Notes: a model not told the origin generated them from the letters alone. A DNA stretch of 5,590 bases from Treponema sp. (GCA_031266635.1 JAISAN010000267.1:1-5590), one strand, 5' to 3'; counted from the first letter of the stretch, positions 1 to 5,126 are shown. Program-made: numbers and translations.

Positions 1-147
1 AATTTCAAGGTCTCTCAATTCGTTTTCTTTTTTTATTTCTTCGTCCGAAAGTGCCAATCCTTTGTGCGTTTCACAAAAAATGCCAAAGGGGCTTTTATGA
101 CTATCAAAAAAGTTTTCAGGAATTGTCGGTAATAGTGTATGTTTCAT
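1..147 (-). CDS. Hypothetical protein, 5' part only (cut by left edge)
   Basis: An open frame of 49 codons runs from an ATG at 147 to the window edge with no stop. The start is preceded by a strong ribosome binding site (GGAGGGG, 3-4 bases upstream of ATG on the minus strand) and, further up, by a good promoter. The N-terminus begins MKHTLLPTIPENFFDSHKSP and becomes charged (acidic/lysine-rich) towards the edge. I recognise no family. It lies on the AT-rich side of the integrase, in the same orientation, so it is probably cargo of the integrated element. The plus strand is also open across 1-132 but has no comparable start signal there. Confidence 0.5.
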   Translation of the reverse strand, partial: MKHTLLPTIPENFFDSHKSPFGIFCETHKGLALSDEEIKKENELRDLEI

Positions 148-221
148 TATCCCCTCCGCCGGTTCTTCCGGTAGGACATAAGGCCCGAAATTAACAATTG
201 TATCTTCCCCTCAATATTCAT
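147..221 (-). CDS. Possible 24-residue leader ORF coupled to the downstream gene
   Basis: ATG at 221 opens a 24-codon frame (begins MNIEGKIQLL, ends basic RKNRRRG). Its TAA stop shares one base with the ATG of the next gene (TAATG), a typical translational-coupling overlap. The predicted transcription start of the promoter at 228-257 falls on or next to this ATG, so the ORF would be leaderless or nearly so; GAGG sits just before it. It could be a small regulatory leader peptide, or simply an open stretch of 5' UTR. There is no homology that I can recognise. Confidence 0.25.
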   Translation of the reverse strand: MNIEGKIQLLISGLMSYRKNRRRG

Positions 222-227
222 AACCTC

Positions 228-257
228 ATTATATTCTATGATGTTCCGTACTGTAAA
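228..257 (-). promoter_or_regulatory. Sigma-70-like promoter for the left-edge gene
   Basis: On the minus strand a TTTACA -35 box (257-252) is separated by 18 bases from a perfect TATAAT -10 box (233-228). The predicted transcription start is near 221, giving a leader of about 74 bases before the ATG at 147. This separates the left-edge gene from the integrase, so the two need not be co-transcribed. Confidence 0.5.
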
Positions 258-266
258 GATACAATC

Positions 267-284
267 ACTATAATTCAGTATAGT
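267..284. repeat. Inverted repeat, possible operator
   Basis: ACTATA (267-272) and TATAGT (279-284) form a perfect 6-base inverted repeat with a 6-base spacer. It lies directly upstream of the -35 box of the left-edge promoter, where a dimeric regulator could bind. The surrounding DNA is AT-rich, so chance is a real alternative. Confidence 0.25.
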
Positions 285-347
285 TAAAACAGGTCTTTTA
301 TTATTACCCCTTTTATATTTGATATGTCTTAAAACACCCTAAACAGT

Positions 348-1574
348 TTATGTGTTTATGGCTTTTTCCAGCTTCTCCCTGGCCGCGGCGAAGTCCAGCA
401 CCTGGCCTGCGTGGCTGTACCGTTCCATCATGGCCCCGGATTTGTGCCGGGCCAGAGCCTGTATTTCAAGGTCCGATATGCCCGCAAGCCGCCCCAGGGT
501 AACAAAGGTATGGCGCAGCCCGTGAAAGGTAAGGTTCCGGCGCCGCTGTTCGTCTACATAGCCTTCAGGCGATTTTTTGCCCAGATGAGGCCGCCGCTTT
601 CCCGGTATACCAATTGTCTCAAGTTCCCGTTGCAGGGCCTGTTCAAAATACCCTTTGCCGCAGGGCTTTCCGGGACATTTCAGGCTTTCCATGACATACC
701 GCTCCGGCCCCGGATTTACCGAGACCCGGTGGACCTCCTCTATGGCGGCCCCTACGGATTCAGTAAAGGGCACGAGCCCGGTACTGCCGCATTTCGGCGC
801 CTTCAATCCGTCCTCGTCAATGAAATTATGCCTTACCGTGATTATCCCGTCCCCGATGTCTCCCCAGAGAAGGCCCCGGACTTCCCCCAGCCGCAGGCCG
901 CAGAGCGCCCCCAGAAGCACGGCAAGCCGCCCCCGGGGATCTGTTACTGGCGCCCGGATGAGGGCGGCAAGCTCAACGGGGGTGAGGACGCCCTTTTCTT
1001 TTCTGGTATCCGGGGCTTTCCCGATATTCCTGAAGGGGTCCCGGCTTATTTCTTCCCGCTGGAAAGCGTATTTCACCGCCCCCCGCATGGCTTCCATGAC
1101 CTTGTTGATTCTGCCTCCCTTCAAGCCCTTTTCCGCCGCCCAGGTCATCCAGTCCCGGATAAGCCCCGGAGTAAGCTGCCGGAGGATAATACCCTGAAAG
1201 CCGGGGAAGGGTTCGATGTGCAGCCGGGTGTCATCCCGGTGTCCCCGCAAATACCGGGCGGATAACGGTTTCTTCCTCACCTGGGTACATTCCCGGACAT
1301 AGGGGGAACCATCCTTCCAGAAGTCGGCAAGGTATTGTAACAGGGGGGTATCGCCCACATCCGGCGCCGCCTGAGTGAAGCGGATTCCGGGGAGCATGGA
1401 GCGGGCGGCTTCTTCGGCGGCATGGCGGCCTGCTCCCTTTCCCTTCACGGGTATTCCGGTTGACCGGATACGGGAGTAATTTCGGGTGGTTTTATCCCAG
1501 AACCGGACATACCAGAAATACCCGGCTTTGGTCTGTTTACGGTAAACGCAATAGGGGGCATGGAACGGATGCAT
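348..1574 (-). CDS. Tyrosine recombinase / phage-type integrase
   Basis: Site-specific recombinase of the phage-integrase family, expected to integrate and excise the adjacent element. The 408-residue length is usual. The N-terminal part (about 1-60) is basic and aromatic, like an arm-type DNA-binding domain. Residues about 80-180 resemble the core-binding (SAM-like) domain and about 195-400 the catalytic domain. Visible catalytic residues are Arg228 (GLRLGE), a likely Lys261 before the beta-hairpin, His351 and Arg354 (HGLRHT), His377 (ARHKS, where LGH is commoner) and the nucleophile Tyr386 (MERYSH). The full set suggests an active enzyme. The start at 1574 has GGAAGG 8 bases upstream. The gene is read away from tRNA-Val, with 126 bases between. 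Downstream of its stop no convincing terminator is visible. The opposite strand is open for long stretches only because the gene is GC-rich. Confidence 0.95.
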   Translation of the reverse strand: MHPFHAPYCVYRKQTKAGYFWYVRFWDKTTRNYSRIRSTGIPVKGKGAGRHAAEEAARSMLPGIRFTQAAPDVGDTPLLQYLADFWKDGSPYVRECTQVRKKPLSARYLRGHRDDTRLHIEPFPGFQGIILRQLTPGLIRDWMTWAAEKGLKGGRINKVMEAMRGAVKYAFQREEISRDPFRNIGKAPDTRKEKGVLTPVELAALIRAPVTDPRGRLAVLLGALCGLRLGEVRGLLWGDIGDGIITVRHNFIDEDGLKAPKCGSTGLVPFTESVGAAIEEVHRVSVNPGPERYVMESLKCPGKPCGKGYFEQALQRELETIGIPGKRRPHLGKKSPEGYVDEQRRRNLTFHGLRHTFVTLGRLAGISDLEIQALARHKSGAMMERYSHAGQVLDFAAAREKLEKAINT

Positions 1575-1592
1575 ATCATCTTCCTTCCCCCA

Positions 1593-1630
1593 AGGTACTG
1601 AGGTATTAATGTACCTCGCAGTGTACCTCG
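1593..1630. repeat. Direct and inverted GTACCTC repeats upstream of the integrase
   Basis: TGTACCTCG occurs twice at a 12-base period (1610-1618 and 1622-1630). Inverted partners AGGTAC (1593-1598) and GAGGTA (1600-1605) lie beside them; GAGGTA and TACCTC (1612-1617) form a dyad with a 6-base spacer. The cluster lies 19-56 bases before the integrase start codon and between that gene and the tRNA. This is where integrase arm-type sites or sites for an excisionase/repressor are usually found. The role is inferred from position only. Confidence 0.4.
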
Positions 1631-1699
1631 GGGCTTTTCGTGTGATACGCCTTCCGTTTTCGGTCAGGCTAATTCTTTATATGGTAAAGACTTACCAGA

Positions 1700-1730
1700 T
1701 GGGCGCGCAGGGATTCGAACCCCGGACATC
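1700..1730. other. Candidate attachment site: 3' end of tRNA-Val
   Basis: The integrase gene lies just beyond the 3' end of the tRNA and is transcribed away from it. In this layout the tRNA 3' portion (T arm and acceptor strand) normally serves as the att core and is restored by the element. The second copy would lie beyond the left edge; I found no second copy of the tRNA 3' end within the window. Exact crossover limits cannot be given. Confidence 0.35.
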
Positions 1731-1773
1731 CACGGTGTAAACGTGGCGCTCTAACCAGCTGAGCTACGCGCCC
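1700..1773 (-). tRNA. tRNA-Val (anticodon UAC)
   Basis: The minus strand folds into a complete cloverleaf. The acceptor GGGCGCG pairs with CGCGCCC, the D stem is GCTC/GAGC, and the anticodon stem CCACG/CGTGG encloses loop TTTACAC. There is a 5-base variable region and a T stem CGGGG/CCCTG around TTCGAAT. The anticodon TAC (1739-1737) reads valine GUA and related codons. The discriminator is A at 1700 and CCA is not encoded. All stems are intact, so the gene stays functional next to the inserted element. Just upstream (1774-1787) is a small GGTAT-GAAA-ATACC hairpin, and just downstream (1682-1697) a 6-bp TGGTAA/TTACCA hairpin without a T run. I see no strong promoter. Confidence 0.97.
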
Positions 1774-1802
1774 GGTATGAAAATACCCGCGTTTAGGTGA
1801 AG

Positions 1803-1854
1803 TTGTTCCAAAATCCGGTTGGTGCAGACCAAAGGTCTGATGGAACAGCCTCAG
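1803..1854. repeat. Structured intergenic repeat, short copy (R1)
   Basis: An outer stem TGTTCCA/TGGAACA (1804-1810 with 1841-1847) encloses an unpaired stretch and an inner hairpin CAGACC-AAA-GGTCTG (1825-1839). The element ends in AGCCTCAG (1847-1854). It aligns without gaps to the repeat downstream of slyD: 30 of 39 bases are identical between 1806-1844 and 3081-3119, and both copies end in AGCCTCAG. It sits in the gap between tRNA-Val and the nfu gene and encodes no plausible protein. Confidence 0.6.
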
Positions 1855-1959
1855 GTAACTTACCATAAAAGGTTCCGTTCCGTCAATGATGGCTGGAAAC
1901 CCGGTGGATTCCGGCATGATCCGTGTCCGGCTACGGAAACGAAAGGCGGTTCATCTCTC

Positions 1960-1988
1960 TTGAAATAATTATAGTGTTTTAGTAATAT
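1960..1988 (+). promoter_or_regulatory. Sigma-70-like promoter of the nfu gene
   Basis: TTGAAA (1960-1965), a 17-base spacer and TAATAT (1983-1988) give near-consensus sigma-70 boxes. Transcription would start near 1995, leaving about 15 bases of leader with the ribosome binding site AGGAGA at 1998-2003. Because the -10 box touches the ATG at 1989, that upstream ATG cannot be on the mRNA; this fixes the gene start at 2010. Confidence 0.7.
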
Positions 1989-2009
1989 ATGATTAATAGG
2001 AGATATACT

Positions 2010-2234
2010 ATGCTTGAAGAACAGGTTAAATCCGCTTTGAATAATGTACGGCCTTCCCTCCAGGCGGATGGGGGAGATGTGGAATTTGTGTCTGTTTCCG
2101 ATGATGGTACGGTTTCGGTAAAACTGACCGGGGCCTGCGGTGGATGCCCTATGGCCCAGATGACCCTCAAGAACGGCATCGAGAACTACCTTAAAAAAGA
2201 AGTGCCTCAGGTTACCGCCGTTATCGGTGTTTGA
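2010..2234 (+). CDS. NifU C-terminal-domain protein (Nfu-type Fe-S cluster carrier)
   Basis: A 74-residue cytoplasmic protein made of a single NifU C-terminal domain. Such proteins hold a [4Fe-4S] cluster, usually between two subunits, and pass it to apo-enzymes. Seen here are the family features VRPSLQADGGDVEF (residues about 13-26) and the cluster-binding GACGGCPM, with Cys43 and Cys46 as the CxxC ligands. The domain is complete and lacks the A-type domain found in E. coli NfuA, as usual in small Nfu proteins. The start at 2010 has AGGAGA six bases upstream; the in-frame ATG at 1989 lies in the -10 box and would swallow the Shine-Dalgarno. The gene appears monocistronic. Confidence 0.92.
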   Translation: MLEEQVKSALNNVRPSLQADGGDVEFVSVSDDGTVSVKLTGACGGCPMAQMTLKNGIENYLKKEVPQVTAVIGV

Positions 2235-2246
2235 AACGTCAAAAAC

Positions 2247-2342
2247 CTCCGGGGCAGGGGCTTCCGGCAAGGCGGGTCTCCTGCCTTTCAATCAACATGA
2301 AGCGTCGCGTCATTGAATAAGCCCCTGTGCTCTTCCCCGGAG
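2247..2342. ncRNA. Large three-way-junction-like inverted repeat, possible structured RNA
   Basis: CTCCGGGG (2247-2254) pairs with CCCCGGAG (2335-2342), and the adjoining CAGGGGCTT (2255-2263) pairs with AAGCCCCTG (2319-2327). A 7-base bulge sits on one side only. Inside are two arms: AAGGCGGG-TCT-CCTGCCTT (2269-2287, one G-T pair) and TTCAAT/ATTGAA (2287-2292 with 2312-2317, sharing one base with the first arm). On the minus strand the outer stem is followed by GGTTTTTG, so a minus-strand transcript could end here. No known riboswitch, SRP RNA, 6S or integron attC motif was recognised. It may be a small RNA, a complex terminator or a repeat element. Confidence 0.4.
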
Positions 2343-2346
2343 ACAT

Positions 2347-2386
2347 AAAAAAAGCCGCTACCGGGAGGAGGTACACCGGTAACGGC
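2347..2386 (-). terminator. Rho-independent terminator, minus strand
   Basis: GCCG-C-TACCGG (2354-2364) pairs with CCGGTA-A-CGGC (2376-2386), ten base pairs with one internal mismatch and an 11-base loop. Read on the minus strand the GC-rich stem is followed at once by seven T (2353-2347). No T run follows on the plus strand. There is no minus-strand protein gene between here and slyD, so what it terminates is unclear. Confidence 0.6.
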
Positions 2387-2520
2387 CCGGGAAAAAAACA
2401 GTCCGTAAAGGCGATTTCAAAATTGGCTATATATTCTGCCGGACAGAATTTGTTACTTTAAAAACAACAAGGACCAGATCAGGTTACGTTTTTTTGTGCC
2501 TATACTTTTACCGGTATTTG

Positions 2521-2535
2521 TGGTATAAAATACCA
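2521..2535 (+). promoter_or_regulatory. Palindrome with -10-like box touching the slyD start codon
   Basis: TGGTAT-AAA-ATACCA (2521-2535) is a perfect 6-base dyad. It contains a TATAAA -10-like hexamer (2524-2529) five bases before the ATG at 2535. No Shine-Dalgarno is present, and an in-frame TAA at 2526 excludes an earlier start. If the -10 box is used, the mRNA would begin at or next to the ATG (leaderless), and a dyad-binding regulator could cover it. No good -35 box is seen at the right distance. Confidence 0.35.
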
Positions 2536-3068
2536 TGAATGTTACAAAAAACCGGGTAGTTAGCATTGACTATACCCTCACGGATGAGCATAACAATATT
2601 GTTGATTCCACCTCCGGTTCAGAATCCTTTGATTACCTTCATGGGTTCGAAAATATTATTCCCGGCCTTGAGCGGGCCCTGGAAGGGAAAAAACAGGGCG
2701 ACCATTTTTCCGTAACCATTCCCGCGGCGGACGCTTACGGGGAACGGGATGAGAAACTGATTGTTGATGTTCCCCTGGATCGTTTTCAGGGGGATGGTCC
2801 GGTAAAAGAAGGGATGCAGTTTCATGCCCAGACCGCCGAAGGGGTTCGGGTGGTAACAGTTACCAGGGTGGCGGATCAAACGGTAACTATCGACGGAAAC
2901 CATCTCCTGGCGGGGCTGGAGCTGACCTTTGATGTTACTGTTAACGCAATCCGGGAGGCAACGGCTGAGGAACTGGAACATGGTCACGGGCATGATCATT
3001 CCTGTGGAGGCTGTGATTCCGGTTCTGCCGGGTCCGAAGGCTGCGGGGGCTGCTGTGGAAATTGCTGA
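2535..3068 (+). CDS. slyD: FKBP-type peptidyl-prolyl isomerase, SlyD-like, with metal-binding tail
   Basis: Cytoplasmic cis-trans prolyl isomerase and folding chaperone of 177 residues. The FKBP half-domain at about 5-69 carries YLHGFENIIPGLERAL (34-49). The insert-in-flap chaperone domain spans roughly 70-125, and the domain closes with NHLLAGLELTFDV (122-134), the family signature. The tail from 148 is a metal site: His149, 151, 153 and 155, then Cys157, 160, 170, 173, 174 and 177. This matches the His/Cys-rich nickel-binding tail of E. coli SlyD in type, though here it is short and glycine/cysteine-rich. The start MNVTKNRVVSIDYTL matches the usual SlyD beginning although no Shine-Dalgarno is present. 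Known SlyD tails bind Ni and serve hydrogenase or urease maturation; no such genes are in the window. It ends just before repeat R2, with no ordinary T-run terminator. Confidence 0.93.
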   Translation: MNVTKNRVVSIDYTLTDEHNNIVDSTSGSESFDYLHGFENIIPGLERALEGKKQGDHFSVTIPAADAYGERDEKLIVDVPLDRFQGDGPVKEGMQFHAQTAEGVRVVTVTRVADQTVTIDGNHLLAGLELTFDVTVNAIREATAEELEHGHGHDHSCGGCDSGSAGSEGCGGCCGNC

Positions 3069-3073
3069 TAGCA

Positions 3074-3209
3074 GAGCCTCTTGCAAAACTCGGTTAGTGC
3101 GGACCTATGGTCCGATGCATCGGCCCTTGCAGTTTTTCGGCCTACGGCCTGTAAAACTGCTATTTTCAGAGGTTGCTCTTTCAAAACTGAAGTTTTGAAA
3201 GAGCCTCAG
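3074..3209. repeat. Structured intergenic repeat, long copy (R2), MITE/REP-like
   Basis: A 17-base imperfect terminal inverted repeat bounds the core (3074-3090 against 3191-3207, 15 of 17 matching), followed by AGCCTCAG (3202-3209). In order it holds the hairpin CGGACC-TAT-GGTCCG (3100-3114), a hairpin GCAGTTTT/AAAACTGC with inner GGCC/GGCC (3129-3160), and a perfect 14-bp stem GCTCTTTCAAAACT/AGTTTTGAAAGAGC (3175-3204). Its first third is homologous to the short copy at 1803-1854. No stem is followed by a T run on either strand, so it is not an ordinary terminator. It lies between slyD and the eetA-like gene and ends 28 bases before the latter's start. Confidence 0.65.
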
Positions 3210-3237
3210 TAGCCCTTCACTTTAACGAGGAGGAGCC

Positions 3238-3627
3238 GTGGCAGTTCCCGGCTTAAAACCCTTTGATGTTGTTTGTTTCCTTTTAGCCCTGATTGTTATT
3301 TTTCTTGCCGTGATTCCCGTATACGGGGGAGCGGGGGATCAGGATGCCATAAGCATCAAGGGTGAAAGCGGAACCTGGGTTTTCCCCCTGGACGCGGAGG
3401 AAACCGTGGCAGTACCAGGTCCCCTGGGCGATACGGTGGTGGAGATTCGGGGCGGCCGGGCCCGGGTGCTTGTTTCCCCCTGCCAAAACCAAACCTGTGT
3501 GGCCGCCGGTTCCATCCATGCTCACGGTCAGTGGACGGCCTGTCTTCCCAACCGGGTTTTGGTGTCCGTGGAGGGCCGCGGAAAAAAATCCGAACAGGGC
3601 GCGGAAATTGACGCCGCCGCCTGGTAG
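3238..3627 (+). CDS. NusG-domain-II membrane protein (EetA-like)
   Basis: 129 residues: one membrane anchor (about 10-29), then an extracytoplasmic NusG-domain-II-type beta domain (about 33-113). Three cysteines are conserved in type: Cys82 and Cys87 in SPCQNQTC, and Cys102 in TACLPNRV, matching the usual CPxxxCV...VCLPN pattern of this family. It is not the transcription factor NusG; the KOW/NGN parts are absent. Proteins of this family are commonly encoded beside Gx-family membrane proteins and, as I recall, include EetA of Gram-positive extracellular electron transfer loci. Its biochemical role is unknown. The GTG start has a strong GAGGAGGAG (3227-3235). The next gene overlaps or directly follows, so the two are an operon. 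Confidence 0.85.
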   Translation: MAVPGLKPFDVVCFLLALIVIFLAVIPVYGGAGDQDAISIKGESGTWVFPLDAEETVAVPGPLGDTVVEIRGGRARVLVSPCQNQTCVAAGSIHAHGQWTACLPNRVLVSVEGRGKKSEQGAEIDAAAW

Positions 3628-5062
3628 TCCCGGCCTTGCCGGGGAGGAAGCTTACCGGCGGCGGGTATCATGGAACCGCCGGTCCCTGGCCCTTTTGGGC
3701 AGTTTTTGTTTTTTCCTCTCCACCCTTGAGTATCTGATCCCCAAGCCCTTGCCTTTTATGCGGATTGGTCTTGCCAATTTGCCCCTGATTCTGGCCCTGG
3801 ATCTGTTTCCGCCCGGCCCCTTTGCCCTGCTGGTTCTGATAAAAATTAGCGGCCAGGCCCTGATCACAGGGACCCTGTTTTCCTATGTATTTTTATTCTC
3901 CCTGGCCGGCAGTTCCGTTTCCGCTCTGGTCATGTACAGCCTGCGCCGTTTTCTGGGAAAAAGCCGGATCGGTTTTACCGGCGCCGGTATAGCCGGGGCG
4001 GTTCTTTCCAATCTCGTTCAGCTTGGCCTGGCCCGGACCCTGGTTTTTGGCGAAGGGGTACGGTTTCTGGCGCCCCTTTTTCTCGCGTCGGGGCTGATTT
4101 CCGGCGGTGTTTTGGGTTTTTTCTGCGAAACCTTCGCCGCCCGTTCCCGGTGGTATAAGCGCGTTCTGGGGGGGAATACGGCAGACGGTCCTCCTGCCGG
4201 ATACGGTAATGTTGCGGATGCCGTTCCGGGGCCGGACGCTGCTATGCCGGAACCGTCTGCCGCCGTGGGGCCGGAAGGGAAAGTCCGGGAGTATAAGCCG
4301 GCGGGCGGAACAGGGGGCCGGAACCGGGAGGCCCGGCGGCTCAAACGGCGGGAGCAGTGGAACCGTTTATTCCAAAGCCGGGACCTTTTTGCCGCGGGCC
4401 TCATCATCATGCTGATCTTTCTTTTTACATCCTCCCTTGTGTTTAAGATCCTGCAATTTTTGTTTTTCCGGCTCCTCTGCTGGCTTTCAGGGAAAAAAAA
4501 CAGACCCCTTATGACCCTTTTGCTGATGCTGGGTATTGTTGGATGTAATCTGCTGGTTCCCTACGGGAAGGTTCTGATCCAATTTGGCCCTTTGCAAATA
4601 AGCCAGGGGGCTCTTCTGTCGGGACTGCGCCGGGCGCTGACCCTGGAAGGGTTGATTATGCTGTCCGGCGCCTTTATCCGTGCCGATATCCGGTTCCCCG
4701 GCGCTTTCGGCGCGCTCCTGAGCGAGTCCTTCCGAATCTTCGCCCTTCTTCAGGAGCGGAAAAGATTTGTAAACCGGAAACATGTTATTGAAGGGATTGA
4801 TGAACTGATGATAGAGCTGGATCAGGACATGGCGGAAGGAGCCCCCGGATATGATACAAACAGCCCCTCGGGGGATTGTCTCCGGTCCGGTACAGGCGGC
4901 GAGGCTGAGTCCGGCGGGGAAAAAACCGTTCCGGCGCGGCGGCGTCCCGCTTCCCTGCCGCTTCTTGCCGCTATGATACTGTTAAGCGCCCTGCTTGCTA
5001 CAGCGGATGAGGGCGCTTTTTTACAATGGGCGGGGCGTATCCTGGGACCTGTCTTGGAATAG
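3608..5062 (+). CDS. Gx-family membrane protein (EetB-like) fused to an ECF T-like domain
   Basis: A polytopic membrane protein, 484 residues if started at TTG 3608. Residues about 24-186 form the Gx transporter domain, often annotated heptaprenyl diphosphate synthase component I: about five hydrophobic segments with LEYLIPKPLPFMRIGLANLP near 40-59. A Gly/Pro/Ala-rich linker follows (about 188-238). A second membrane part (about 258-375) has VLIQFGPLQISQGALLSGLR (322-341), resembling the substrate-independent T component of ECF transporters. An acidic region and a last hydrophobic helix (about 449-466) end it. I do not see the A-R-G coupling motifs of EcfT, and no ATPase gene is present. The start is uncertain: GGGGAGG (3641-3647) has no ATG/GTG/TTG in frame behind it. 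TTG 3608 overlaps the previous gene by 20 bases; TTG 3695 would cut the first helix. The Gx part is fairly certain, the T-like part moderate. Confidence 0.8.
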   Translation: MTPPPGSPGLAGEEAYRRRVSWNRRSLALLGSFCFFLSTLEYLIPKPLPFMRIGLANLPLILALDLFPPGPFALLVLIKISGQALITGTLFSYVFLFSLAGSSVSALVMYSLRRFLGKSRIGFTGAGIAGAVLSNLVQLGLARTLVFGEGVRFLAPLFLASGLISGGVLGFFCETFAARSRWYKRVLGGNTADGPPAGYGNVADAVPGPDAAMPEPSAAVGPEGKVREYKPAGGTGGRNREARRLKRREQWNRLFQSRDLFAAGLIIMLIFLFTSSLVFKILQFLFFRLLCWLSGKKNRPLMTLLLMLGIVGCNLLVPYGKVLIQFGPLQISQGALLSGLRRALTLEGLIMLSGAFIRADIRFPGAFGALLSESFRIFALLQERKRFVNRKHVIEGIDELMIELDQDMAEGAPGYDTNSPSGDCLRSGTGGEAESGGEKTVPARRRPASLPLLAAMILLSALLATADEGAFLQWAGRILGPVLE

Positions 5063-5126
5063 TATTGCTCCAGACCTGCCGTCTTATAGGCAGACTCTAT
5101 TTAGTGCTTGCAAGGTTACCGGATAA

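Noticed and set aside
411..1265. Long plus-strand open frames opposite the integrase
   Set aside because: The minus strand encodes a full tyrosine recombinase with all catalytic residues; the plus-strand frames give proline/arginine-rich sequence with no recognisable domain, as expected opposite GC-rich coding DNA.
1774..1787. GGTAT-GAAA-ATACC hairpin beside the tRNA, resembling the dyad at 2521-2535
   Set aside because: The arms are only five bases in common and the spacers differ; a shared operator cannot be supported from two short matches.
1989..2009. Earlier in-frame ATG for the nfu gene
   Set aside because: It overlaps the -10 box and lies before the predicted transcription start, and the ribosome binding site AGGAGA is downstream of it; 2010 is the better start.
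1860..2291. Minus-strand open frame across nfu
   Set aside because: It lies antisense to the nfu gene and runs into the structured region, without a ribosome binding site or recognisable domain.
2247..2342. Integron attC site
   Set aside because: The large inverted repeat lacks the RYYYAAC and GTTRRRY core sites at its ends, and no integron integrase or cassette is present; the recombinase at 348-1574 is of the phage/island type.
3175..3204. Perfect 14-bp hairpin as slyD terminator
   Set aside because: No T run follows on either strand, and the stem is part of the repeat element R2, so it is listed as a repeat.
4018..4410. Minus-strand open frame inside the EetB-like fusion
   Set aside because: It is arginine/proline-rich, antisense to the Gx domain and linker, and has no start signal or domain.
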